From Bacteroidota bacterium (GTDB lineage Bacteria; Bacteroidota; Ignavibacteria; UBA10030), in assembly GCA_025454835.1 (NCBI GenBank), contig JALONQ010000005.1:120071-184070 (forward strand): 64,000 nt of DNA, written 5' to 3'. This document shows positions 47,283-58,192 of this stretch, piece after piece. The first letter of the stretch is position 1. Every line of letters starts with the position of its first letter. The translations under genes and the position numbers were made by a program. The notes below the pieces were generated by a model that had not been told where the DNA came from, did not search any database, and was given only the letters and a program-made list of their open reading frames with translations.

Positions 47283-47714
47283 ATGGAGAAGCACGTCACG
47301 TTGGCAGGCATCTTCAACATCGTCTACCGGTCGCTCCTGTTGCTGATGTCATTCGTCCTGTTTGGGGTCGCGATGTTCTTCGATTGGCTCTTGGGCATCC
47401 TGCAGCGTGTGCGGGCCTTTGACTTCGAAGAAGTGCCGGTCGAGGTCTTTGACCTCGTTTGGGGCATCCTCATCATCGTGGCTGTCCTGATGGCCGTGGT
47501 TTCGATCGCCGGTATCATTGGTGGCGCTGCCGTCCTGAAACGCAAGGAGTGGGGCCGCATCCTGTTGTTGATCGTCTCCTTCCTGAACCTCTGGCGTATT
47601 CCCCTGGGCACCTTGCTCGGCGCCTACACGATCTGGGTGCTCTTCAACGACGAGGCGATCAAGCTGTTCCAGACCGCGGCCCCGACGCGGTCCGTGGGCG
47701 AAGGTGCACCTTAG
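47283..47714 (+). CDS. Small four-helix membrane protein, function unknown
   Basis: 143 residues. Hydrophobic segments at about 7-32, 58-84, 96-114 and 116-128, the second and third flanking a KRKEWGR turn that should face the cytoplasm. The third to fourth segments read ILLLIVSFLNLWRIPLGTLLGAYTIWVLF, a pattern seen in several uncharacterised membrane protein families (for example DUF-type four-helix proteins with a final LGAYxxWVLF). GGAGG 6 nt upstream of the ATG at 47283 sets the start. No function assigned. Confidence 0.65.
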   Translation: MEKHVTLAGIFNIVYRSLLLLMSFVLFGVAMFFDWLLGILQRVRAFDFEEVPVEVFDLVWGILIIVAVLMAVVSIAGIIGGAAVLKRKEWGRILLLIVSFLNLWRIPLGTLLGAYTIWVLFNDEAIKLFQTAAPTRSVGEGAP

Positions 47715-47730
47715 CGGAGGATCGCTGTGA

Positions 47731-47781
47731 CACGTTCGAAGCGGGTCGGCATCTCATGATGTCGATCCGCTTCGCTGTGTA
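47731..47781 (+). promoter_or_regulatory. Long imperfect hairpin in the 247-bp gap before carA
   Basis: CGAAGCGGGTCG (47738-47749) pairs with CGATCCGCTTCG (47764-47775) with one mismatch; outer ACAC (47731-47734) and GTGT (47778-47781) can extend it. No T run follows. It may end or stabilise the upstream membrane-protein mRNA. The remainder of the gap to the carA promoter has no other feature I can support. Confidence 0.5.
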
Positions 47782-47924
47782 TGTCCGTTGGTCCCGAACC
47801 ACCGACTGATCCTGAAGTCCTGCGACGTTCTCCCCTGACCGCGCACTGATCGAGGCACACGTCGCACGGCATGGTCACCTCCCCTCACCCGACACCCGAA
47901 CACCGAGCCCTCGCGACCTCTCCT

Positions 47925-47953
47925 TTGACTACCCCCTCACTTTGCCTTATATT
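47925..47953 (+). promoter_or_regulatory. carA promoter, leaderless arrangement
   Basis: TTGACT (47925-47930), 17-bp spacer, TATATT (47948-47953), followed by TG to give TATATTTG. The ATG of carA is at 47962, eight bases after the -10, so transcription should start at or within a few bases of the start codon. Confidence 0.7.
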
Positions 47954-47961
47954 TGATACCG

Positions 47962-49107
47962 ATGAAAGCACGACTGATCCTCGAGAACGGGACCGTTTTT
48001 CACGGCGAAGCTTTCGGTGCCGCGGATAGTGAGACCACCGGCGAAGTGGTCTTCAACACGAGCATGACCGGATACCAGGAGATCCTCACCGATCCCTCCT
48101 ACGCCGGACAGATCGTGACCATGACCTATCCGCAGATCGGCAACTACGGCGTCAACGTCGACGATATGGAATCGGCGAAGCCGCAGGTCGCAGGGTTTGT
48201 CGTGCGAGAGTATTTCGAAGCCTACAGCAATTTTCGGGCGAGCCAGAGCCTCGGACAATGGCTAACCCAGCACGGGATCATAGGCATTCAAGGGGTCGAT
48301 ACCCGGAAACTGACGAAGATCATCAGGACCACCGGAGCGTTGCGCGGCATCATCACCACGTCGGACCGTGCGGCGAACTCCGTGCTCGACGCTGTCTGCG
48401 CCAGCCCGCAGATGACCGGCCTCGACTTGGCCAAGGTCGTGACGACATCCGCCCCGTATGCCTGGTCCGAGGTCGACCGGACGCCTTTCGCCCTCCCTCC
48501 GAACGCTCGCGCGCACCTCAACAGCAGGAAGTGGAAGGTCGTCGTCTATGACTATGGCGTGAAGCACAACATCCTGCGGAGGCTCGCCTCGTACGGCTGC
48601 GACCTGACGGTCGTTCCGGCGGCGTTCCCCGCCGAGGATGTGCTGGCGATGAACCCCGACGGCGTCTTCCTATCGAACGGACCGGGCGATCCAGCCGCCG
48701 TGCGCTACGGCATCGCCAACATCAAGAAGCTCATCGGCAAGAAGCCGGTCTTTGGGATCTGCCTCGGCCACCAGCTTCTCGGCCTGGCCCTCGGAGGCAC
48801 GACCTTCAAGCTCAAGTTCGGCCACCGCGGCGCCAACCACCCCGTCAAGAACCTGCTGACGAACGCGATCGAGATCACGTCGCAGAACCATGGCTTCGCC
48901 GTCGACCCGGACACGCTCGACCCGGCGACGACCGAGATCACGCACGTGAACCTGAACGACGGCACCAACGAGGGCTTCCGTCACCGGACCCTGCCGCTCT
49001 TCTCCGTTCAGTACCACCCCGAAGCGTCACCGGGTCCGCACGACAGCGACTACCTGTTCGCGCACTTCGTCCAGTTGATGGAGCGCGCGGAGAAGGCCCC
49101 GGCCTGA
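47962..49107 (+). CDS. carA: Carbamoyl-phosphate synthase small subunit
   Basis: 381 residues, the usual length. CarA is the glutaminase subunit that feeds ammonia to CarB for carbamoyl phosphate (arginine and pyrimidine synthesis). The N-terminal domain begins [17 protein letters not shown] and includes [16 protein letters not shown] and GVDTRKLTK. The class I amidotransferase domain has the catalytic Cys267 in [16 protein letters not shown] and the HxE dyad in [13 protein letters not shown]. carB does not follow; the next gene is a propeller lipoprotein. The ATG at 47962 is preferred to a TTG nine bases upstream, which lies inside the -10 region. Confidence 0.96.
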   Translation: MKARLILENGTVFHGEAFGAADSETTGEVVFNTSMTGYQEILTDPSYAGQIVTMTYPQIGNYGVNVDDMESAKPQVAGFVVREYFEAYSNFRASQSLGQWLTQHGIIGIQGVDTRKLTKIIRTTGALRGIITTSDRAANSVLDAVCASPQMTGLDLAKVVTTSAPYAWSEVDRTPFALPPNARAHLNSRKWKVVVYDYGVKHNILRRLASYGCDLTVVPAAFPAEDVLAMNPDGVFLSNGPGDPAAVRYGIANIKKLIGKKPVFGICLGHQLLGLALGGTTFKLKFGHRGANHPVKNLLTNAIEITSQNHGFAVDPDTLDPATTEITHVNLNDGTNEGFRHRTLPLFSVQYHPEASPGPHDSDYLFAHFVQLMERAEKAPA

Positions 49108-49126
49108 CCATCCCCACGGAGGCCGC

Positions 49127-49993
49127 ATGCAATGCGCTCCGATCATTCCGGCGATCCTGCTCGCAGCCCTTGCATGCATAGGCTGTGAGAACTCGTCCAG
49201 TTTGGATGAGGCCGGACTCTCCGCGTACCGTCACCTTCGACCCTTCTGGTCGCCGGCTGGCGACCGTATCGGCTTCACAGACACGAACGTCGATCACCTG
49301 GGGATCTGGTCGGTGGACTCTACCGGCCGTTCCTCGACGTTGATCCATGCCGGCGACGTCAGCGGCGGGTCGTGGTCGGCCGACGGTCAATGGGTGGCAT
49401 TCGCTCGGTCCGGCCAGATCGTGGCACGGAAGGTCGGCGGCGACAGCCTGCGCGTTCTTGTCACAACCCCGGGAAGCCTGCGTCCCAGCTGGTCGACGGA
49501 CGGACGCACCATCGCTTTCATCCGGGGCGGCGTACGGGCCTACGATGTCGGTTCGGGGATCGAATCATGGGTGAGCTCAACCGGATCGTATGCCCATTGG
49601 ATCCGGAACACACGCAGCGTCCTCGTGACCATCGTCAACGTCCAATCGGGTCACTACGCGTACGAACTGCAACGCGTGCACGTCGACTCAGCCTACGCTC
49701 AGGACCTGGCCACCTTCCGGACGAGCGACGACTGCGCCTTCTTCGTCCCCTCGCAGGACGGTCAAACCGTCTACTTCGGCCGCAAGCCTTCCGACGGGCG
49801 GTCGGAGGTCTGGTCGCTCTCGCTCACGACGTTCCAATCCCGACGGCTGACGACGGACGGCGGCGACTATCCGGCCGTCAGCCCGGACGGAGAGTGGATC
49901 GTGTACACGAGAACGGCTTCGGACGACGGGGGGTTGTGGCTGATGAGGAAGGATGGAAGCGAGAAGCGGAGGTTGACAGACCCGGTTCGTTGA
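49127..49993 (+). CDS. TolB-like beta-propeller lipoprotein
   Basis: 288 residues. Lipoprotein-type signal ILLAALACIGCENSS with a usable lipobox Cys at about 20. The mature part is a WD40-like/PD40 propeller: FWSPAGDRIGFTDTN, SWSADGQWVAFARSG, SWSTDGRTIAFIRGG and AVSPDGEWIVYTRTASDDGGLWLM, roughly six blades. Such proteins bind partners or ligands at the outer membrane and have no enzymatic residues. GGAGG is 5 nt upstream. It follows carA by 19 bp but the functional link is doubtful. Repeat element A copy 4 begins 13 bp after its stop. Confidence 0.75.
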   Translation: MQCAPIIPAILLAALACIGCENSSSLDEAGLSAYRHLRPFWSPAGDRIGFTDTNVDHLGIWSVDSTGRSSTLIHAGDVSGGSWSADGQWVAFARSGQIVARKVGGDSLRVLVTTPGSLRPSWSTDGRTIAFIRGGVRAYDVGSGIESWVSSTGSYAHWIRNTRSVLVTIVNVQSGHYAYELQRVHVDSAYAQDLATFRTSDDCAFFVPSQDGQTVYFGRKPSDGRSEVWSLSLTTFQSRRLTTDGGDYPAVSPDGEWIVYTRTASDDGGLWLMRKDGSEKRRLTDPVR

Positions 49994-50006
49994 AGATCGT
50001 TAGAAG

Positions 50007-50130
50007 GCATGCAGTAAGCAGGTACAATCGGGTCGTAGCAGGAGGAAGTCCGAGGGACAGAACGAGGATATGGACACTTCCTCCACGATCTCAGCCTGCC
50101 ACAGCCTGCGGGCACCTGCACACTGCTTAC
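50007..50130 (+). repeat. Element A copy 4 (overlaps the end of the M19 dipeptidase gene)
   Basis: Left arm 50007-50042 (GCATGCAGTAAGCAGG to CGTAGCAGG) and right arm 50095-50130 (CCTGCCACAGCCTGC to CACTGCTTAC) are imperfect reverse complements of about 36 bp. It fills the gap between two convergent genes, and its right end contains the stop codon (50127-50129, TAA on the minus strand) of the dipeptidase gene. Confidence 0.72.
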
Positions 50131-51335
50131 TCCCCCTCTCCCTGCATTCTCTTCGCCACCGTTTCATTCTGCTCCCACACCCGCAACAGATTCTCTCCGC
50201 AGATCTTCTTGATATCTTCTTCCGAGTACTGGCGACGCAGCAACTCGGCGATGAGGTTCGGATAGTCCGCCACCGATTTCAACCCGATGGGGAGCGAATC
50301 GCCAACCCCGTCGAAATCGGACCCGATCCCGACGTGGTCGATACTCGTCATTCGCACGATGTGGTCGATGTGGTCGGCCACGTCGCTGACCATTGCGTAA
50401 GGGGTCGGATGCTGGCGTTGATACTCTTTGATGATCTCCTGGGCGCGGGGATCCGTGAACCGTAGACCTTTTGATCGCAGGAGTCGCATGACCTCCCGAC
50501 GGGCTGATTCCTCATACTCTTGAAATGTCGCGGTCAAGAAGGACGAGCCGAAATTCACCATGACGACGCCCCCGTTGGCCGCAATGGCCTTGATGAGCTC
50601 GTCGGAGAGATTTCGCTCGAACCCGGGAGTGAAGGCCCGGCAGGACGAGTGCGAGGCGATCACGGGCGAACGAGAGACCCGCAGGCAATCGTCGACGGCC
50701 GCGTCGGTCAGATGCGAGACGTCGACCATGATGCTCCATCGATTCATCTCCCTCACCACCTCCTCGCCGAACGGACTCAGCCCGCCCCAAGGACGAGTCG
50801 TGTCGTAGGCGGCGTCGCTGATGTGGTTCGCCTTCGCGTGCGCCAGCGTGATGTAGCGCACGCCGCGGTCGGCAAAATACCTCACGTTCTCGAGTTTCCG
50901 TTCGATCGGTGAGCCATTCTCCATCCCCATCGGAAGGGAGATGAGCCCTTTGGCCGCGTTAGCCCGGATGTGGGCCGGCGTGGTCGCAAGGGCGAACTTG
51001 TCAGGGTGCCACTTGGCCATGTTCTCAACGCCCATGATGAGCGTGTCGGCCAGTGCCTTGGCCCCACGGTCCTCTTTTTCGGACGGCACGTAGATGGCCA
51101 TGAAAGGCGCGTCAAGCCCCCCCACCCGGGCGCGAGGATAGTCGAATTCGCCTCCCGGCGCCGACTTGGAGAGGTCTTCCCATTTCTCGCGAATGCGGTA
51201 GGGAGCATCCACATGACCGTCGATGATGATGTATTGCTGGGCCAGCTGGCGGGCCCGCGTGAGCACGGGGTCTGCTGGTTGAGCGTCGACGACCGCAACC
51301 GCGAGCAGAAGAAGGAGACCCAAGAAGCGTTTCAT
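50127..51335 (-). CDS. Secreted M19 (renal-type) dipeptidase
   Basis: 402 residues. Signal peptide MKRFLGLLLLLAVAVVDAQ. M19 metallodipeptidase barrel with the dizinc ligands: HxD in YIIIDGHVDAPY, bridging Glu in PMGMENGSPI, His in TLAHAKANHISD and PVIASHSSCRAF, and Asp in VGIGSDFDGVGD. It cleaves dipeptides, often with broad specificity including D-residues, in the periplasm. The chosen Met opens the signal peptide; an upstream extension to 51440 is not signal-like. The stop codon is part of repeat element A copy 4. Upstream (51336-51553) lies a 218-bp gap with a GACGC-type repeat. Confidence 0.92.
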   Translation of the reverse strand: MKRFLGLLLLLAVAVVDAQPADPVLTRARQLAQQYIIIDGHVDAPYRIREKWEDLSKSAPGGEFDYPRARVGGLDAPFMAIYVPSEKEDRGAKALADTLIMGVENMAKWHPDKFALATTPAHIRANAAKGLISLPMGMENGSPIERKLENVRYFADRGVRYITLAHAKANHISDAAYDTTRPWGGLSPFGEEVVREMNRWSIMVDVSHLTDAAVDDCLRVSRSPVIASHSSCRAFTPGFERNLSDELIKAIAANGGVVMVNFGSSFLTATFQEYEESARREVMRLLRSKGLRFTDPRAQEIIKEYQRQHPTPYAMVSDVADHIDHIVRMTSIDHVGIGSDFDGVGDSLPIGLKSVADYPNLIAELLRRQYSEEDIKKICGENLLRVWEQNETVAKRMQGEGE

Positions 51336-51473
51336 GATGATTGACGTGGTGATGGACGCGCTTAGAGTAGCGCGATTCGAGGTGAAATGCAATGTCCAGC
51401 CGCGTTCAGCCGTCTTGATTCTGGCCGCATTTCTCGCCAAGTTCGGTCACGCGAAACATCAACTGAAACGGAC

Positions 51474-51520
51474 CGCCGCGGAGACGCGAAGACGCCAGTG
51501 GCCCATCTTGGCGTCCGTTC
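51474..51520 (+). repeat. GAGACGC-type short repeat, copy 2
   Basis: CCGCCGCGGAGACGCGAAGACGCC (about 51475-51498), with TCTTGGCGTC at 51507-51516 partly complementary to it. The GAGACGC/AAGACGC words match the GAGACGC words at 23.6 kb. It lies in the 218-bp gap between the dipeptidase and PPOX genes; the rest of the gap has no feature I can support. Confidence 0.45.
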
Positions 51521-51553
51521 GAGCGCACTGGTCACACTTGTGGACTGAGCCCT

Positions 51554-52054
51554 ATGCAACGAATGACCCTCGACGAAGCCTTGGCGACCCTTCGCCGGAT
51601 GCTCAAGGAATCGGAGTACTGTTTCTTCCTCACCCACGGAGAAGGCGGCGAGATCCAGGCCCGCCTGATGCAGCCGTTCTCTCCGGAGCCCGATTTCACG
51701 CTCTGGTTCGGTGCCGCTCCGAATTCACGCAAGGTGCAGGAGGTCAAGAAGAACGCCAACGGCACGATCTCCATCATGAACCCGAAGAACGCCGGCTACG
51801 CGTCCTTCGTGGGGGCTCTGACGATCGTGAACGACCCTGACAAGAAGGCCCACTATTGGAGGGCCGACTGGACCGACCTGTATCCCGGCGGACCAGACGC
51901 CGATGACTACGTGCTGATCAAGTTCACGCCGTCGCGGATCGAGATGATGGACTTCTTCAATGAGACACAAGGCCGTCCGTATGCGCTGAAGCCTGTCGGC
52001 CTGGAGAAGAGCGGGAGCGGATGGAGACTGATCGAGGACGTCAGCAAGCTGTAG
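51554..52054 (+). CDS. Pyridoxamine 5'-phosphate oxidase family (general stress protein 26-like)
   Basis: 166 residues with a split-barrel FMN-binding fold. ESEYCFFLTHGEGGEIQARLMQPFS, FTLWFGAAPNSRKVQEVKKNANGTI, and the late DYVLIKFTPSRIEMMDF segment correspond to strands of the general-stress-protein-26/Ystress subgroup of the PPOX superfamily. These bind FMN or F420 and are linked to stress; the exact reaction is unknown. It is unlikely to be PdxH because the PLP-binding Arg/His set is not evident. No clear Shine-Dalgarno. Confidence 0.8.
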   Translation: MQRMTLDEALATLRRMLKESEYCFFLTHGEGGEIQARLMQPFSPEPDFTLWFGAAPNSRKVQEVKKNANGTISIMNPKNAGYASFVGALTIVNDPDKKAHYWRADWTDLYPGGPDADDYVLIKFTPSRIEMMDFFNETQGRPYALKPVGLEKSGSGWRLIEDVSKL

Positions 52055-52129
52055 AGAGCGCTCCGGAGGCCACACAGACGTCGAAAGGCCCGGAACTCGG
52101 TTTCGAACATCCGATCTGCATCGATCGGC

Positions 52130-52178
52130 AATCAGAAAAACAGAACGGGTGGTTCTCCATGTGGAGGACCACCCGTTC
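52130..52178 (-). terminator. Strong intrinsic terminator for nrdJ
   Basis: On the minus strand, positions 52178 to 52143 fold into a stem of about 16-17 bp (GAACGGGTGGT outer arm, one G-T wobble), followed by TGTTTTTCTGATT (52142-52130). It lies about 80 bp past the nrdJ stop codon. On the plus strand the same hairpin follows the PPOX gene but without a T run. The rest of 52055-52259 shows nothing else notable. Confidence 0.85.
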
Positions 52179-52259
52179 GTCATTCTGGCGACTTCGAGGG
52201 TAGAGGTCCGTCAGAGGATCACCAAATGAACCTCTCTCCAGACTCCTTCACCCTTCTCC

Positions 52260-55019
<2,760 letters not shown>

Positions 55020-55137
55020 GTATCCTCCCCTGATGCTGATCTCGTGAAAAGATGGACGAATGTCGAATGGATCCGGCGCAACGCTGGCCCTCCGGGCGGG
55101 CTCCGAAAAAGAGCGAAAAGCCCTCCCCGCCGCAGCC

Positions 55138-55280
55138 GTCGTGGAGCGGCCCTGCAGTAACGCCTTACGATCGACTCTCTATTAGATAGGGAACAGGTGG
55201 TGACGACGCTTGCTTCAGGAGAACGACCGGTCGCACTTCCTCAGAAACTGAGCTAGGTGGGACTCCCGCACCCGGTCGTT
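55138..55280 (-). ncRNA. Structured 5' leader RNA of nrdJ (candidate cis-regulatory RNA)
   Basis: On the minus strand, downstream of the promoter at 55303-55331, two folded domains are visible. Domain 1: AACGACCGG (55280-55272) with CCGGTCGTT (55230-55222) closes a junction holding GTGCGGGAGTCCCAC (55271-55257) and CTCAG-TTT-CTGAG (55252-55240). Domain 2: GTCGT (207-203) with ACGAC (142-138), enclosing CCCT/AGGG and GTAA/TTAC stems. There is no B12 box on this strand, so it is not an ordinary cobalamin riboswitch. A candidate nrdJ-associated RNA motif has, as I recall, been described; I cannot test the match. Confidence 0.5.
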
Positions 55281-55302
55281 TGAACCTCTGTAAGTGGTGT
55301 TG

Positions 55303-55331
55303 AATATATACGGTTGCCGTCTGCTTGTCAA
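55303..55331 (-). promoter_or_regulatory. Near-consensus promoter of nrdJ
   Basis: On the minus strand TTGACA (55331-55326), exactly 17 bp, TATATT (55308-55303). Transcription should start near 55296, giving a leader of about 277 nt before the nrdJ ATG at 55019. Confidence 0.75.
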
Positions 55332-55551
55332 GTTAATTCTCAAGAAGTGGGCGCTTCAAGTTGTACTTCAAATATGTTGCCGCACGCGAAATTCACTTGA
55401 CACAACCTTAACACAATGTTGACCGCTGGCAATTATTCAACGTTGAACCATCTGTCGCAGGGGCGAACAGCCATGGCTTCGCTTCGAATTGCACCTTCCG
55501 TTCTCCCCCCGTACTTTGGAGCGCGCTTCTCACGAACCCGCCGCCGGCTCC
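55332..55551. other. Divergent intergenic region between nrdJ and the acyl-CoA synthetase gene
   Basis: 220 bp, more AT-rich than its surroundings. A TTGACA occurs on the plus strand at 55397-55402 and TTGACC at 55419-55424, but neither has a -10 box at the right distance. The sequence ACTTCAAATATGTTGC (55366-55381) is weakly NrdR-box-like only. No small ORF that I would support. Confidence 0.4.
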
Positions 55552-57366
55552 ATGACCAACGCGCCTCCGTTCACCACGATCATCGAGATGTATCACTCCG
55601 TCACGTCGCGCTTCTCGCGCGAACAACGGCCGTTCCTCATGCACAAGGTCGACGGCGCGTATCGTGGGACCACGTTCAGCGACTATCGCCGCCAGGTCGA
55701 GCGCTTCGCCGGCGGACTGGCGTCGCTCGGCATCGTGCGCGGCGACCGCATTGCCATTGTGTCGGAGAACCGGCCCGAGTGGGTCGTCGCCGATATGGCC
55801 ATCGTTGGCCTCGGGACGGTCAGCGTGCCCGTCTATCCGACCCTCACACCGAAGCAGCTGGAGTTCATCTTCAAAGACGCCGGGATCACAGCCGTCATCA
55901 TTTCCAACCCGTTCCAGCTCGGCAAGGTCTCGAAGATCCGCGAGGAGGTCCGCTCCCTCAAGCATGTCATCCTGATGACCGAGCCGGCGCACGACCAGCC
56001 GCACACTCTCGGCTGGTCGCACGTCAGCGACCTCGGCGACGCCTACGAACGACAACATCCAGGTTTCTTTCAGGAATCCGCCGGCCGCGTGAAACCGGAC
56101 GACGTCCTGACGGTCATTTACACCTCCGGCACGACCGGCAACCCGAAGGGAGTCATGCTCTCGCATCGCAACATGGTGAGCAACGTCGTCGCTTCTTCGA
56201 GCGTCATCCCCTTCGGTCCGTCGGATACCTTCCTCTCGTTCCTCCCGCTTTGCCATTCCTTCGAGCGGATGGCCGGCTACTACACCGCCATGTCGCTTGG
56301 GGCCACGATCGCCTATGCGGAGAGCATCGACACGGTGCGCGACAATCTCGTCGAGATACACCCGACGATCGTCACGACCGTCCCCCGGCTGTTCGAGCGC
56401 ATCCACAGCCGGCTCATGAAGCAGATCGATTCCGCCCCCGCCCCCAGGCAGAAGATCTTCCATTGGGCAGTGGCGGTCGGCAAGGAGTACGCACGGGCAC
56501 GAAGGCGCGAAAGACTGACGGCCGGCCTTCGGTTCAGGCACTCCCTGGCCGACAAGCTGGTCTATTCCAAATTGCGGGAACGGACCGGCGGACGCATCCG
56601 GTTCTTCGTTTCCGGCGGCGCGGCCCTCCCGCGTGAGCTGGGCGAATTCTTCGAGGCCGTCGGCATCAAGATCATCGAGGGCTACGGACTGACGGAGACC
56701 TCACCCGTCCTCACCGTGAACAGGCTGGACGACTATCGATTCGGCACGGTGGGCAAGACGATTCCGGGCGTGGAGATCAAGATCGCCGACGACGGTGAGA
56801 TACTGGCCAAGGGCCCCAATGTCATGCTGGGGTACTACAACAATCCCAGGGCCACAGCTGAGGTCATCGATAAGGATGGTTGGTTCCACACCGGCGACAT
56901 CGGCATGTTCGACGGTGAAGGACACCTCATGATCACGGACCGGAAGAAGCACCTGTTCGTGAGCTCCGGCGGAAAGAACATCGCCCCACAACCGATCGAG
57001 AACCTCTTCCTGCAGAGCAAGTATATCGATCAGTTCGTCCTCGTCGGCGATGGCAGGATGTTCTGCACCGCGCTCATCGTCCCCGACTTCGATAACGTGA
57101 AGGAGTTCACAACCTCCAACGGGATCCCCGAAACCTCCGAGGACGCGTTGATCGCCAACATCGACGTGCGCAAGCTGTTCCAAGGGGAGATCGACCGGCT
57201 TCAGAAGGACCTGCCCCACTATGAGCGAGTCCGGCGCTTCGAGCTGCTCGCGGCCCCCCTCACGGTCGAAGCGGGAGAGGTCACGCCGACGCTGAAGGTG
57301 AAAAGAAGAGCGGTGGAACAGCGATACAGCTACCTTATTGAAAAGATGTACGAAGGGACGAGCTGA
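55552..57366 (+). CDS. Long-chain acyl-CoA synthetase (AMP-binding)
   Basis: 604 residues, ANL superfamily. Motifs: TVIYTSGTTGNPKGVMLSHRN (P-loop), GYGLTETSPVL (adenine site), GWFHTGDIGMFDGEGHLMITDRKKH (hinge and Asp), and the C-terminal LKVKRRAV with a catalytic-type Lys (TPTLKVKR). The length and the VSGGAALPRELGEFFEAVGIKIIEGYG stretch fit the long-chain fatty-acid-CoA ligase (FAA/ACSL-type) group. It activates fatty acids with ATP and CoA on the inner face of the membrane. Start at 55552: MTNAPPFTTIIEMYH is the expected opening; longer starts add unrelated residues. Confidence 0.92.
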   Translation: MTNAPPFTTIIEMYHSVTSRFSREQRPFLMHKVDGAYRGTTFSDYRRQVERFAGGLASLGIVRGDRIAIVSENRPEWVVADMAIVGLGTVSVPVYPTLTPKQLEFIFKDAGITAVIISNPFQLGKVSKIREEVRSLKHVILMTEPAHDQPHTLGWSHVSDLGDAYERQHPGFFQESAGRVKPDDVLTVIYTSGTTGNPKGVMLSHRNMVSNVVASSSVIPFGPSDTFLSFLPLCHSFERMAGYYTAMSLGATIAYAESIDTVRDNLVEIHPTIVTTVPRLFERIHSRLMKQIDSAPAPRQKIFHWAVAVGKEYARARRRERLTAGLRFRHSLADKLVYSKLRERTGGRIRFFVSGGAALPRELGEFFEAVGIKIIEGYGLTETSPVLTVNRLDDYRFGTVGKTIPGVEIKIADDGEILAKGPNVMLGYYNNPRATAEVIDKDGWFHTGDIGMFDGEGHLMITDRKKHLFVSSGGKNIAPQPIENLFLQSKYIDQFVLVGDGRMFCTALIVPDFDNVKEFTTSNGIPETSEDALIANIDVRKLFQGEIDRLQKDLPHYERVRRFELLAAPLTVEAGEVTPTLKVKRRAVEQRYSYLIEKMYEGTS

Positions 57367-57376
57367 CCAAGCTGAA

Positions 57377-57425
57377 GTCAGAGGTCAGAGGCCAGAAGTC
57401 AGGCATCGGAGGTCAGAGTCAGAGG
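57377..57425 (+). repeat. GTCAGAG-family array, copy 2 (7 units)
   Basis: Exact 7-bp steps GTCAGAG, GTCAGAG, GCCAGAA, GTCAGGC, ATCGGAG, GTCAGAG, TCAGAGG, then AGGGCCATGATGTCG, which matches the end of the array after nadB (GAGCCGCCATGTCG). It begins 11 bp after the acyl-CoA synthetase stop. Confidence 0.75.
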
Positions 57426-57540
57426 AGGGCCATGATGTCGTAACGATGACGGGTTGGCTCTCATACCCGCCCGATGATGCAGCTTCGGGAAGCGCCTTTC
57501 AGGACACGAAACGCGATCTCGCAACTTCAGCAAACGGTGA

Positions 57541-57600
57541 GGGCGCAGACGGTCCGACAGACCTCCTGCGCCCTTCGTATTGAAGCCCCTTGGGCTTCGA
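57541..57600. promoter_or_regulatory. Two small inverted repeats between convergent genes
   Basis: GGGCGCAG (57541-57548) pairs with CTGCGCCC (57566-57573), and GAAGCCC (57582-57588) with GGGCTTC (57592-57598, 3-nt loop). They lie between the acyl-CoA synthetase gene and the convergent SPOR lipoprotein gene and may serve as a transcription end region, although T runs are short. The stretch 57430-57540 shows nothing I can name. Confidence 0.4.
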
Positions 57601-57643
57601 GGATGTCTCGCATTTCGTGTCTCATGTTTCGAGCCTCAACACC

Positions 57644-58192
57644 TCACTCCGGCCTTACGACGGGCACCCACTTACGCCGCACGACCTTGTCCGGAACGAC
57701 CCAGGCGTCCGGATATCCCCCTTCCTGGAGCTGCGGAAGACGCTGATTGGCCTCCAGACGCGTCATGAAGTCTCCAATCCGCACTTTGTAGACCGGTGGG
57801 TCATAGACCACATAGACGGAATCAGACAAGAAGAGCCCTTGGGCCGCCATTCTCACCGCACCGGCGTCATCGATGCTGGCCGATGAGGCGATCTGGATCC
57901 GGAATCCAAGGATCGACTCTTGTTCAAGCACCAGACTGTCCCTCGGGATCTCCAGGGTCTGCCGTTCGCGCTCTTCCTCATGCACACGCCGGACCGAATC
58001 CACATCGGCATCGAACATCGATGGCCGGAGGGTCGACTCATAGTACGACAGGGGATGCTTCTTCGGTTCCTTCTTGACCTGGCGTTCAGCGGTCGGGGCG
58101 GCTTGGCGGGTCGCTTCTTCCCCACCACCGCACCCTGCCGCTGCGATGGCGGTCAGAAGAAGGATCAGGGTTTTTTGTAGGTGACCCAACAT
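57644..58192 (-). CDS. SPOR-domain lipoprotein
   Basis: 182 residues. Lipoprotein signal TLILLLTAIAAAGCGGG (lipobox AAAGC). A Lys/Glu-rich spacer (RQVKKEPKKHPLSYYESTL) is followed by a C-terminal SPOR-like domain: LGFRIQIASSASIDDA, DSVYVVYDPPVYKVRIGDF and TRLEANQRLPQLQEGGYPDAWVVPDKV. SPOR domains bind septal or denuded peptidoglycan. It begins inside the end of the upstream SPOR gene (28-bp overlap), so the two are co-translated; they appear to be a diverged pair. Confidence 0.8.
   Translation of the reverse strand: MLGHLQKTLILLLTAIAAAGCGGGEEATRQAAPTAERQVKKEPKKHPLSYYESTLRPSMFDADVDSVRRVHEEERERQTLEIPRDSLVLEQESILGFRIQIASSASIDDAGAVRMAAQGLFLSDSVYVVYDPPVYKVRIGDFMTRLEANQRLPQLQEGGYPDAWVVPDKVVRRKWVPVVRPE

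Noticed and set aside
48000-49993. Expectation of carB next to carA
   Set aside because: The following gene is a propeller lipoprotein; no CarB-like sequence occurs in the window.
55186-55235. Plus-strand words similar to cobalamin riboswitch parts (TAGGGAACAGGTGG and CAGGAGA..GACCGG)
   Set aside because: They lie on the strand opposite to nrdJ, and the two parts are only about 27 bp apart, too close for the usual AdoCbl aptamer; the folded leader on the minus strand has no B12 box.
55240-55271. tRNA-like D-arm words (TAGCTCAGT) on the minus strand in the nrdJ leader
   Set aside because: No acceptor stem, anticodon arm or T arm can be built around it.
55366-55381. NrdR-box-like sequence upstream of nrdJ
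   Set aside because: Only one weak, imperfect copy; NrdR sites normally come as two spaced boxes near the promoter.
55380-55450. Plus-strand promoter for the acyl-CoA synthetase from TTGACA at 55397 or TTGACC at 55419
   Set aside because: No -10-like hexamer lies 15-19 bp downstream of either.
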